Positions 27,555 through 36,008 of a stretch of 39,671 nt of DNA are shown piece after piece. The stretch spans positions 1-39,671 of the forward strand of contig JAAVAE010000022.1 in NCBI GenBank assembly GCA_014804245.1. The letters run 5' to 3'. The notes beneath the pieces were generated by a model. The model was not told the DNA's origin, did not search any database, and worked only from the letters and a program-made list of their open reading frames with translations. This DNA is from Lachnospiraceae bacterium. GTDB taxonomy: Bacteria > Bacillota > Clostridia > Lachnospirales > Lachnospiraceae. Position numbers and translations under genes: made by a program. Each line of letters begins with the position of its first letter. Positions within the stretch are counted from its first letter, which is position 1.

Positions 27555-28589
27555 ATGGCACATATCAGCGTTATTATCCCCTGCTACAATGTAGCTCCCT
27601 ACATCGACCGGTGCCTAACCACCATCACTTCCCAGACAATCGGAGTAGATGCCTTGGAAATTATCTGTGTGGATGATGCTTCCACTGATGAGACATGGGA
27701 ACACCTGCAAGTCTGGGAACAACGTTATCCCGATAACATCATGCTGATACGCTGTGATGAAAACGGCAGACAAGGTACTGCAAGAAATATCGGACTATCT
27801 TATGCTTCTGCAGACTGGATTGCCTTTATCGATTCTGATGACTGGGTGGAGCTTGATTATTTTGAAAAATTATATTCCATTGCTATTCAATGTCAGTGCG
27901 ATATCGTATCCTGCGACCACTTCAGAGATTCTTCTTTAACATTAACATATTTATCCAACCGGGAAAACGGTCGTAATAGTGGGTTGGTCCTAATTGACAC
28001 TGTTTTGCAGCGCAAAAAATTTATTGTAAGTGAAAGTATTGGGCTTTCGGCTCCCGGCAAATTAATCCGTGCGAGTCTTCTCATTGATCATCATCTGACT
28101 TTCCCTGAAAACATTGCTTATGAAGATATTCTGTGGGGTAGTCTGCTATATTTTTATGCAGACAGCGTTTATATTTTAGAGGAATATCTATATCATTATT
28201 TCCTCAATCCCTCCTCTACCGTCCTTACCAGAAACGCAGATTACCACATCGACATATTAACCATCAGCCTCATGGCATGGAATGAATGGCAAAATCGTTG
28301 CCTGTTTCATGAATATAATAATGAATTAGAATTTCTTTTTCTGGATTCCTGTTATTTTATTTTTATGAAAATGTTATCTATGCGCCAGGATACGCCCTCT
28401 TTCTCTTTGTTTCAACTATCCAGAAAATTGGTTCTTGAACACATTCCTGATTTTCGGTCTAATCCTTATGCGGATAAGTTGACAGATTTTCATAAAATAC
28501 TGCTCGATTTGCTCTGGCAGCCGCTTAACCGTTCAGACTTTCTTAAACTGACTGAAACCGCGAAGGAATACTGGAAATACAACCGCTAA
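27555..28589 (+). CDS. GT2 glycosyltransferase, paralog A
   Basis: A 344-residue GT-A fold transferase of family 2. The N-terminal domain has SVIIPCYNVAPYIDRCL (5-21), the nucleotide-binding VDDASTDETW (39-48), GRQGTARNIG and the metal-binding DSDDW (93-97). The C-terminal half carries AYEDILWGSLLYFYADSVY and YHYFLNPSSTVL, shared by all four paralogs of the island, and ends in KEYWKYNR. AAAGGA precedes the ATG. Its first 110 residues are almost the same as those of paralog B although the DNA differs at many third positions. First gene of a two-gene unit. Sugar and acceptor unknown. Confidence 0.88.
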   Translation: MAHISVIIPCYNVAPYIDRCLTTITSQTIGVDALEIICVDDASTDETWEHLQVWEQRYPDNIMLIRCDENGRQGTARNIGLSYASADWIAFIDSDDWVELDYFEKLYSIAIQCQCDIVSCDHFRDSSLTLTYLSNRENGRNSGLVLIDTVLQRKKFIVSESIGLSAPGKLIRASLLIDHHLTFPENIAYEDILWGSLLYFYADSVYILEEYLYHYFLNPSSTVLTRNADYHIDILTISLMAWNEWQNRCLFHEYNNELEFLFLDSCYFIFMKMLSMRQDTPSFSLFQLSRKLVLEHIPDFRSNPYADKLTDFHKILLDLLWQPLNRSDFLKLTETAKEYWKYNR

Positions 28590-28631
28590 TCATTATTTTT
28601 CTCCACCTCTAATTATAGAAAGGATATCATT

Positions 28632-30389
28632 ATGGACACTATAAGATGCGCTATTGAACAACAGGATTACATAAAAGCCTTTGATTTGCTCAAAGAACAT
28701 ATTGCCTCTAACCCTACTTACACAGACACAATTGCTATTTTGGAATCTTCTATCTACATGGGTCTTGGGGACTTCCACGCTGCACTGCCATGTATTCAGG
28801 ATGGGTTGAAATTCAATCCAATCAACCATGAGCTTTATTTCCTGTTGGGAATGGTATACGAATCCTTTTCTGAATATGACAAAGCATACTTGTGTTATGA
28901 AAATGCCTTATTTCACTGCAAAGATAACAAAGACGACTACACTGCCATCGAGGAACATTTTCTTAGTTTCATCAATGAAACCGGCGCAGTAGTTCCAAAA
29001 GTTTCCATCATTCTTCTCAACTTTAACCAGTTGACCTATACAAAGAACTGTATTACCTCTATCCGGGATTATTGCCCGGCTTCTTCTTATGAGATAATCT
29101 GTGTGGACAACGGCTCCCTGGAGAGCCCGGAAGAATGGTTAAAGGCGCAGCCTGATATCAAATACCAAATTAGCCCTGAGAATCTCGGATTCGCTGGAGG
29201 ATGCAATGTCGGAATCCGTATGGCAACTCCCGGCAATGATATCTTTCTTCTAAATAATGATACCCTTTTAACAGAAAATGCTTTGTTCTGGCTTCGTATG
29301 GGGCTTTATGAAAAAGAGGAAATCGGTGCTTCCGGCGCTGTCAGCAACTATGCCGGGAACAGACAGACTGTCTCTGTGAGCTTCAACAGCCTTTCAGAAT
29401 GTTTGGAATACGGCTTTACACACAATGTCCCCATGGACCAGCCTTTTGCCTACCGCGCTATGCTGATAGGCTTTGCTCTGCTCATTAAACATACCGCTTT
29501 TGAAAAAACAGGGCTGCTTGATGAACGTTTTTTTCCGGGAAACTATGAAGATAATGACTATTGTACACGGTTAATATTTAATGATTATAAGCTGGTTCTC
29601 TGCAAAAACAGTTTCATTTATCACATTGGCAACGCAGGATTTTCTACACTGGAAGAACAAAATCAGGATAGCCGCTATTCTAATCTCATGGAAATAAATT
29701 GTCATCGTTATATGGAAAAATGGAATATCAGACCAACTTATTCCTTCTATTGCCACACTGAGTTAATCGATCTGATGGAGCCGGAAGACAAGGCAAATGC
29801 CATCAACTGCCTTGACATTGGCTGTGCCTGCGGCGCTACCTTGCTCGAAATCCAAAACCGTTATCCCAATGCAAACCTTTACGGCATTGAACTTGATCCC
29901 CACAGTGCAGCTTTTGCTTCTCACATTGCTACTGTGGTTCAAGGAAATATAGAAACCATGGATTTCCCTTTCGATGTTTCTTTCGATTACATTATTCTGG
30001 GAGATGTTCTGGAACATTTAGTAGAACCGGGACAATTATTAAAAAGGCTGAAATCGCATTTATCAGACCGAGGCGTAATCATCACAAGCATACCTAATAT
30101 CTTACATTTTTCTGCCATAGGTCAAATCCTGATGGGCAGCTTCGCCTACGCAGATTCCGGTGTGCTCGACAGAACGCATTTGCGATTTTTTACTCTATAT
30201 GATAGTGCCAATCTGTTACAGAGTTCGGGTTATGAAATCACGAGCCTTCAAAAGCTTGTTGAAAGACCTAGTAATGATTTTACAACTATGAACAATTTAC
30301 TTGACTGCCTCGCTTCCATCCCCAATGTGGTGGATAAAGAACAGTTTTATGTTACGCAATATATTTATAAAGCTAAACCAATTCCCTAA
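28632..30389 (+). CDS. TPR - GT2 glycosyltransferase - methyltransferase fusion
   Basis: A 585-residue three-part protein. Residues 1-110 are TPR-like helices (AFDLLKEHIASNPTY, LGDFHAALPCIQDGL, YDKAYLCYENAL). Residues 123-335 form a GT2 domain of the rhamnosyl-/WcaE-like kind: VSIILLNFNQLTYTKNCI, VDNGS, NLGFAGGCNVGI and the metal site LLNNDT near 206-211. Residues 390 onward are a SAM-dependent class I methyltransferase with CLDIGCACGATLLEIQ (393-408), LYGIELDP and YIILGDVLEHL. So one chain may add a sugar and methylate a glycan. It lies 42 bp after paralog A, with AAAGGATATC before the ATG. Confidence 0.88.
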   Translation: MDTIRCAIEQQDYIKAFDLLKEHIASNPTYTDTIAILESSIYMGLGDFHAALPCIQDGLKFNPINHELYFLLGMVYESFSEYDKAYLCYENALFHCKDNKDDYTAIEEHFLSFINETGAVVPKVSIILLNFNQLTYTKNCITSIRDYCPASSYEIICVDNGSLESPEEWLKAQPDIKYQISPENLGFAGGCNVGIRMATPGNDIFLLNNDTLLTENALFWLRMGLYEKEEIGASGAVSNYAGNRQTVSVSFNSLSECLEYGFTHNVPMDQPFAYRAMLIGFALLIKHTAFEKTGLLDERFFPGNYEDNDYCTRLIFNDYKLVLCKNSFIYHIGNAGFSTLEEQNQDSRYSNLMEINCHRYMEKWNIRPTYSFYCHTELIDLMEPEDKANAINCLDIGCACGATLLEIQNRYPNANLYGIELDPHSAAFASHIATVVQGNIETMDFPFDVSFDYIILGDVLEHLVEPGQLLKRLKSHLSDRGVIITSIPNILHFSAIGQILMGSFAYADSGVLDRTHLRFFTLYDSANLLQSSGYEITSLQKLVERPSNDFTTMNNLLDCLASIPNVVDKEQFYVTQYIYKAKPIP

Positions 30390-30433
30390 AAAGCCTTACT
30401 ATCATACAGAGCAATTATAGAAGCCAAAACTTC

Positions 30434-30462
30434 TTTCAATCCCTTTTTTTACATGTTATAAT
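30434..30462 (+). promoter_or_regulatory. Island promoter block, copy 2
   Basis: TTTCAA (30434-30439), 17 bases, TATAAT (30457-30462); the spacer TCCC(T)7ACATGT matches the other two copies. Confidence 0.7.
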
Positions 30463-30478
30463 TCTTACTATACAGCGG

Positions 30479-30544
30479 CAGGGGATACACGTGTTAGACC
30501 AGATGCAAATCATCCCCTGTATAAAAACGAATAGATGGGGGACC
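30479..30544 (+). promoter_or_regulatory. Leader hairpin upstream of the fucosyltransferase-fold gene
   Basis: CAGGGGAT (30479-30486) is inverted to ATCCCCTG (30512-30519), close to the expected transcription start. The CCCC of the right arm could pair instead with the GGGGG ribosome site (30537-30541). Two exclusive pairings would give on/off control of translation. No known riboswitch class is recognised. Confidence 0.35.
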
Positions 30545-30551
30545 TAAAAAC

Positions 30552-31739
30552 ATGACTCAACAAGAAATTGCAGATGAATTGTTTCATACAGGAAAAGAAG
30601 TTAAGAAGAGTATTCTTGATATGGCAGAGGCATCACAAATTGACAAATCAGTTGATGGTTCCGTTTATTTTCAGTATGTGCAGATATTAAAGAATCTGAA
30701 TTTATTGTACCAGTCTATGAATACAGGGCTGGAAAATTTCGACCAGACGATTGAAGAACTGTCAAATGCTGTTCCCAATTTGGATGATAAGAATGCGTTT
30801 GTTTCTAAATTTATATCAGTGCTGAACAGTATGCTTATGAATACGATAAAATTTCGTCAGAAATACTGTCTGATTCGGCGAAATGATCCGGTTCCGGGTC
30901 TTGCTTCCCATATTATAACGAATCTTGGGCAAATTGTTGTAAGTCTCAATAACGGATATATTCCTGTGATTGATACGATAAACGTAGATAATATATTTAC
31001 AGAATTAAGCAGACGCCACGCTGCAAATGCATGGGAGTTTTATTTTGGTCAGCCTTTATTTCCCCTTTCCGAAGCGATTGTGGGAGATAAAGAAGTAAGA
31101 ATATTGGACGGCATTCCTGATTTTATGCCCAATTACAATATGGATTGTCTGATGAATCCAGAACTGATGGCATTTTGGAAAGGCATTATGAAAAAATATA
31201 TGCCTATATCTAACATATTAAATGGCAAGATTCAAGAATGCCTTAACAGACTGCCATTTGATAATGGCGAAAAAGTTCTCGGTGTTTTATGCCGAGGCAC
31301 AGACTACACGAGTATCCACCCATACAATCATCCCGCTCATCCGTCTCTGGAAGCTGTTTTTGCAAAGACTGATGAATTTATGCATAATTATCAGTGCGAT
31401 TACTGCTATCTTGCCACGGAGGATCAAGAAATACTAAATGCTTTTCGAAATAAATACCAGAATCGATTGCTGACAACACAGGAAATCTATTATGAATCAA
31501 CTTTAAAAGATACCATCAATGAAACGAACAACAAACGGTGTATTAATATTCATCAAAAAAATATGGAATACCTGACAGCGCTGATTCTATTATCCAAGTG
31601 CCGTTATTTTATTGGCGGACGCACCAGCGGAACAGTCGTCTCAATGCTTCTTTCCAATGGATTTGATGCAGAATACATATGGGATTGCGGACAATATGGC
31701 ATTGATGATGCTTTAACATTAAAATCATATATCACCTAA
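30552..31739 (+). CDS. Fucosyltransferase-fold glycosyltransferase (O-FucT / FUT8 / NodZ-like)
   Basis: A 395-residue cytoplasmic protein. The N-terminal 100 residues are helical. Then come GLASHIITNLGQIVVSLNNG (116-135) and YIPVIDT, the central VLGVLCRGTDYTS (242-254), corresponding to the HxRRxD(Y) motif I of alpha-1,2/1,6- and O-fucosyltransferases, then CYLATEDQEIL and YFIGGRTSGTVVSMLLSNG (352-370). Two glycines and a Thr-Asp stand where the usual arginines and aspartate are found (RGTD), so the donor need not be GDP-fucose. GGGGG lies before the ATG. It is a single-gene unit with its own promoter block and a leader hairpin. Confidence 0.65.
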   Translation: MTQQEIADELFHTGKEVKKSILDMAEASQIDKSVDGSVYFQYVQILKNLNLLYQSMNTGLENFDQTIEELSNAVPNLDDKNAFVSKFISVLNSMLMNTIKFRQKYCLIRRNDPVPGLASHIITNLGQIVVSLNNGYIPVIDTINVDNIFTELSRRHAANAWEFYFGQPLFPLSEAIVGDKEVRILDGIPDFMPNYNMDCLMNPELMAFWKGIMKKYMPISNILNGKIQECLNRLPFDNGEKVLGVLCRGTDYTSIHPYNHPAHPSLEAVFAKTDEFMHNYQCDYCYLATEDQEILNAFRNKYQNRLLTTQEIYYESTLKDTINETNNKRCINIHQKNMEYLTALILLSKCRYFIGGRTSGTVVSMLLSNGFDAEYIWDCGQYGIDDALTLKSYIT

Positions 31740-31773
31740 AGCCAGTGAAATAGCCTGGGAACATTAAAAGTTC

Positions 31774-31802
31774 TTTTAATACCCTCTTTTACATGCTATA
31801 AT
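31774..31802 (+). promoter_or_regulatory. Island promoter block, copy 3
   Basis: TTTTAA (31774-31779), 17 bases, TATAAT (31797-31802), extended -10 TGC-TATAAT. It should drive the seven-gene run that ends at 39320. Confidence 0.75.
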
Positions 31803-31840
31803 GTACATGAAATAATCATCATTTGCAGAAAGGATTTCTT

Positions 31841-32893
31841 ATGGCAGACATCAGCGTTATTATTCCTTGTTACAATGTAGCTCCCTATATTGACCGTTGC
31901 CTGACTACCATCACTTCTCAGACAATTGGAATAGATGCTTTGGAGATTATCTGCATTGACGACGCTTCTACCGACGAAACGTGGCAGCATTTACAGGCAT
32001 GGGAGCAAAATTACCCTGATAATATCATTCTGGTGCGCTGCGACAAAAACGGCAGACAAGGTACTGCAAGAAACATCGGTCTTCAATATGCCTCCGCAGA
32101 TTGGATTGCTTTTATTGATTCTGATGACTGGGTGGAACTTGATTATTTTGAGAAGCTCTATCAAGTAACCTTGCTGGGAGACTGTGAGGTAGTCTCCTGC
32201 CAGAACGAACGTGATTTTTCCACTTCCATGACCTTTTTCGAAAATCGGAAAACCGATAAGGAAAATCGTTTTATGCTGATTGATACAATGGAAAAAAGAA
32301 AACTTTTTTTTAATCTTCAAAGCGCCGGTTTTGCTGCATGGGGCAAGATAATCCGAAAAAGTCTGCTGATCGATCATGAAATATATTTTCCTGAAAATCT
32401 GGCTTATGAAGACAGCTACTGGGGACCCCTGCTTCATTTTTACATCCAACGAGTCTATTTGGTTGAAGAAAAATTATATCACTATTTTGTCAACACCAAA
32501 TCTACAGTCTTACAGAAGGATGCCGATTATCATACTGACTGGCTGACTGTACAATCCATGAAATGGGATGCATGGGAGAGGCGCGGTTTCCTAGATGATT
32601 ATAGGGAAGAGCTTGAGTATGATTTTCTCTGTACCTGTTATCTTGGATTTTTGAAGATTCTTTTTTTACGGTATACGGCCCCTTCTTATTCCTTGTATAA
32701 ACTGGTAAAGGAAATTACCATCGAACGGGTTCCCGATTATCGCCCAAACAGCTATATCAGTCAAGGCTTGAATGAATTTTACCATACTTTATTGGAATCC
32801 TTATTACTTCCGCTTAATCGGGAACAATTTCAGCAGCTTGCCAACTATGCCCAAGCCTATTGGAACAAGAATTTTACCTCAAAACCAGAATAA
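31841..32893 (+). CDS. GT2 glycosyltransferase, paralog B
   Basis: A 350-residue GT2 enzyme. The first 110 residues closely follow paralog A: SVIIPCYNVAPYIDRC, IDDASTDETWQ, GRQGTARNIG, DSDDW and ELDYFEKLY. The rest is clearly related but diverged: AYEDSYWGPLLHFY, YHYFVNTKSTVLQ, DYHTDWLT and a C-terminus AYWNKNFTSKPE. Start at ATG 31841 (AAAGGATTTCTT before it) instead of an ATG six codons earlier. First gene of the long third unit; it lies 18 bp before a GT2-TPR gene. Confidence 0.88.
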   Translation: MADISVIIPCYNVAPYIDRCLTTITSQTIGIDALEIICIDDASTDETWQHLQAWEQNYPDNIILVRCDKNGRQGTARNIGLQYASADWIAFIDSDDWVELDYFEKLYQVTLLGDCEVVSCQNERDFSTSMTFFENRKTDKENRFMLIDTMEKRKLFFNLQSAGFAAWGKIIRKSLLIDHEIYFPENLAYEDSYWGPLLHFYIQRVYLVEEKLYHYFVNTKSTVLQKDADYHTDWLTVQSMKWDAWERRGFLDDYREELEYDFLCTCYLGFLKILFLRYTAPSYSLYKLVKEITIERVPDYRPNSYISQGLNEFYHTLLESLLLPLNREQFQQLANYAQAYWNKNFTSKPE

Positions 32894-32911
32894 AACGGAG
32901 AAACGTCTTAT

Positions 32912-33982
32912 ATGATCCCCATATCTGTCTGTATGATATCCAAAAATGAAGAAGCAAATATTCACAAGTGTCTTACTCCTTTAAAAAAACTGGGCTTTGA
33001 ACTTATAATTGCAGACACCGGCTCCACTGACCGTACAAAATCTTTGGCTGCTCAATATACAGAACATCTCTATGAATATAAGTGGGACAATGATTTTAGT
33101 GCTGCCAGAAATTTTTCAATTTCAAAAGCTTCCAACGATTGGATTCTTATTGTTGATTTTGACGAATATCTAAAAGAGACTGATATCAGAAATTTGATTT
33201 CTTATATCAATTCCCATACCAGGGAAATCGGAACGGTTACACGCCATAGTCCTTGTAATCTGCTGTCCGGACAATCGTCTGTCATGACAGAGCAAGTAGC
33301 ACGCCTCTTTAACAGAAAATATACGCGCTATCAAGGAATCATCCACGAACAGGCGCTTCCCATTGACGGTTCGTTACCGTTTTACCTGCCTGTGGCGATT
33401 TCTTTTTTTCATCACGGCTATGAGGAGGCTGAAAATCTCACTTTAAAAGCTGGTCGGAATCTTGAGCTTCTGTTTACGGCGCTTGACGCATCTCCCAATG
33501 ACCCTTATCTGTTGTATCAGACAGGAAAATGTTATCAGATCCTGAAAGATTACCCTGCTGCCTGTAAATATTTTGATGCAGGTCTTTCTTGTAACATTAA
33601 CCCTTCTCATGCTTATGTTCAGGATATGATAGAAGCCTATGGCTATTGTTTGCTTGAGATGAAAGAATATGAAACTGCTTTAGGTCTTTCAAATGTATAT
33701 GACTTATTTGCATCCTGCACAGACTTTATCTTTCTTATGGGACTGATTTATATGAATAACGCTCTTTTTGAACAGGCAATTGTTGAATTTCAAAAGGCGG
33801 CATCCATGAATCCGGGAAAAACAGAAGGCATCAATAGCTATATGCCTAATTACAATATAGGTGTCATTTATGAATGTACAGGGCACATTTCAGAAGCAAT
33901 CCGCTATTATCGGAAATGCCAAAGTTATTCCCCTGCCTTGAATCGCCTGACAACTCTTAGCAAACACTCGGACATGCAATAA
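32912..33982 (+). CDS. GT2-TPR glycosyltransferase, paralog 1
   Basis: A 356-residue enzyme with a GT2 domain (about 1-210) and TPR-like repeats behind it. Motifs are SVCMISKNEEANIHKCL (5-21), ADTGSTDRTK (34-43), NDFSAARNFSIS and the metal-binding DFDE near 82-85; then ARLFNRKYTRYQGIIHEQ. TPR helices include NDPYLLYQTGKCYQIL and FIFLMGLIYMNNALFEQAIV. Proteins of this type (compare SunS-like S-glycosyltransferases and clostridial flagellin transferases) often glycosylate proteins and sit beside flagellin genes. GGAG lies 11 bases before the ATG. A near relative is the last gene of this unit. Confidence 0.85.
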   Translation: MIPISVCMISKNEEANIHKCLTPLKKLGFELIIADTGSTDRTKSLAAQYTEHLYEYKWDNDFSAARNFSISKASNDWILIVDFDEYLKETDIRNLISYINSHTREIGTVTRHSPCNLLSGQSSVMTEQVARLFNRKYTRYQGIIHEQALPIDGSLPFYLPVAISFFHHGYEEAENLTLKAGRNLELLFTALDASPNDPYLLYQTGKCYQILKDYPAACKYFDAGLSCNINPSHAYVQDMIEAYGYCLLEMKEYETALGLSNVYDLFASCTDFIFLMGLIYMNNALFEQAIVEFQKAASMNPGKTEGINSYMPNYNIGVIYECTGHISEAIRYYRKCQSYSPALNRLTTLSKHSDMQ

Positions 33983-34030
33983 CTACATTTAACTTTTTCA
34001 TAATAGCAAAATAAGGAAATGGAGATGACC

Positions 34031-34915
34031 ATGAAAATACAATATTTGAACGGCGGGCTTGCAAACCAGGTATTCCAATATATTTTTGTCAGATATGCCC
34101 AGCTTTCCTCTCCGCAACAAGATACATGGTTTTTTGATGATTCTTTCTTTTTTACCAACCAAGTGCATAATGGATATGAATTAGAGCATGTATTCAAATT
34201 AAAACCGAATTTGCTAAGTCAGTATTTTGATTCTGATATCTGGAATCAACTGATTGAGAATAAGAAAGCCGGTTGCAGTATCCCGCAGTCTTTTAAGGAA
34301 CTGGGCTTCGACATTATAATGATTGCTGAATTTGAAAACTATAGAGAGCATAACCCCTTTGATGGACAACTATACCGGATACCAGGCAATACTTTTGTTC
34401 CGGAAATCATAAAAGCAGATAATGAATTTGTTTATTATCACGGATATTGGCTCCATCCTAATTGGTTTAAAAGCTATCAAACTATTTTAAAAAAAGAACT
34501 TTCTTTTCCTCCTATTACGGACGAAAAAAACTGTTTTTACGCTAATCAGATTTTAAATTCCAAATCCGTCGCCGTACATATCCGACGCAGAGATTATGTA
34601 AAAATAGGGTGGGCCTCTGATTCTTCTTTTTATATGCAGAAAATAAAGGAAATCCTTGCCCATCATCCGGATGCTGCTTTTTATATTTTTTCAGATGACA
34701 TTTCCTGGTGTAAAAAAAATTCTGATTCACTTGGGCTTCGGCTGCCTCAAAGCGTAACTTATATCGAGGGAAATTCTCATGGAAAAAATTATGTTGACCT
34801 ACAGCTTATGAGCATGTGTCAGATTATGATCATCAACAGAAGTGCCTTTGGCTACCTCGCAATGCTTTTAAACGACAGACTCGACTATTTCTTTTTTGAT
34901 GAATCTGGGCGATAA
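34031..34915 (+). CDS. GT11 alpha-1,2-fucosyltransferase
   Basis: A 294-residue family GT11 enzyme, which uses GDP-fucose to put fucose on galactose in surface or secreted glycans. The N-terminal GGLANQVFQY (8-17) and the GDP-sugar motif HIRRRDYVK (183-191) are the hallmarks, followed by FYIFSDDISWCKKN near 221, YVDLQLMSMCQIMIINRSAFGY (in part) and a short C-terminus. ATG 34031 is chosen because GGAG lies 6 bases upstream; ATGs at 34019 and 34025 are possible. It lies 48 bp after the GT2-TPR gene. No GDP-fucose synthesis genes are visible in the window, so the donor must be made elsewhere. Confidence 0.88.
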   Translation: MKIQYLNGGLANQVFQYIFVRYAQLSSPQQDTWFFDDSFFFTNQVHNGYELEHVFKLKPNLLSQYFDSDIWNQLIENKKAGCSIPQSFKELGFDIIMIAEFENYREHNPFDGQLYRIPGNTFVPEIIKADNEFVYYHGYWLHPNWFKSYQTILKKELSFPPITDEKNCFYANQILNSKSVAVHIRRRDYVKIGWASDSSFYMQKIKEILAHHPDAAFYIFSDDISWCKKNSDSLGLRLPQSVTYIEGNSHGKNYVDLQLMSMCQIMIINRSAFGYLAMLLNDRLDYFFFDESGR

Positions 34916-34947
34916 ATATTCTAACGTAATTAGTAAAAAGGAGTTTT

Positions 34948-35967
34948 ATGTTTAAAATTAGTATAATTATTCCTTGTTATAATGCTTCGCAGTACATTGA
35001 CCGTTGCCTTACTTCTATCGTCAAACAGACTATAGGAGTAAACTCTTTACAGATTATCTGTGTTGATGATGCCTCTACAGATAACACATGGCACTGTCTA
35101 CAGCAATGGGAACAACGCTATCCAAATAATATTATTCTTGTTCATCTTGATGAAAACAGCCGTCAAGGAACTGCCCGGAATATTGCTATACAATACGTTG
35201 AAGCTTCTTGGATTACCTTTATTGATGCTGATGATTGGATTGAAATTGATTTCTGTGAAATCATGCATTCTTTTGCAACTGGATTGGAGTGCGACATTGT
35301 CCGTTGTAATATGAAACGTGACTCGTCAAAATCACTAACCTACTTTCAAAATCGCGAAACGGATATTCCTAACCAATATCTAATTATAGATTCAATTGAT
35401 AAACGAAAAAACTTTATGGTTAATCATATGCTTGGTCATACTGCCTGTGATAAGCTAGTCCGCACCTCTCTTTTGACTGACAATCAGATTTTATTTGCAG
35501 ACCATCTTGCCTATGAAGAAATTCCTTGGCATTCTTTGCTCCATGCCTATGCTTCTAAGGTTTTTATTTTAGGCAGTAGTTTATATCATTATTATACTAA
35601 TCCTAATTCGACCACATCAGTCCAAAATGCGGATTATCATGTAGATATTCTGACTTCAAGCCTGTTTGCATGGCAAACATGGAAAGACCACGACCTATTT
35701 TTAAATTATAAGAATGAACTGGAATACAACTTGATATTTTATGGATACCTGTTTTTCCTTAAAACGATATTTTCAAGTTCTAATCCTTCCTATTCTTTTT
35801 ACCTGATGGCTAGGGAAATAATACTTGATCATATTCCAGACTATAGTCTTAATCCCTACATACTTAGACCCATGTCCCAAGCTGACCAATTACTTATTAA
35901 CTTTTTAGACCAACGTATGGATTCCATGCAATTTGAGCAACTCTTTTACATGCCGGAAACACAATAA
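34948..35967 (+). CDS. GT2 glycosyltransferase, paralog C
   Basis: A 339-residue GT2 enzyme, third of four paralogs: SIIIPCYNASQYIDRCLTSI, VDDASTDNTWHCL, RQGTARNIAIQYV and the metal site DADDW. The C-terminal part has AYEEIPWHSLLHAYASKVF, YHYYTNPNSTTSV and DYHVDILTSSLFAW. It is shorter at the end than the others (stops after FYMPETQ) and lacks the YWK ending. AAAAAGGAG precedes the ATG. The base composition is more AT-rich than in paralogs A and B. It lies between GT11 and paralog D. Confidence 0.87.
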   Translation: MFKISIIIPCYNASQYIDRCLTSIVKQTIGVNSLQIICVDDASTDNTWHCLQQWEQRYPNNIILVHLDENSRQGTARNIAIQYVEASWITFIDADDWIEIDFCEIMHSFATGLECDIVRCNMKRDSSKSLTYFQNRETDIPNQYLIIDSIDKRKNFMVNHMLGHTACDKLVRTSLLTDNQILFADHLAYEEIPWHSLLHAYASKVFILGSSLYHYYTNPNSTTSVQNADYHVDILTSSLFAWQTWKDHDLFLNYKNELEYNLIFYGYLFFLKTIFSSSNPSYSFYLMAREIILDHIPDYSLNPYILRPMSQADQLLINFLDQRMDSMQFEQLFYMPETQ

Positions 35968-36008
35968 ATTATTAATTTTACACTACACATAATTAAGGAA
36001 GGAATTAT

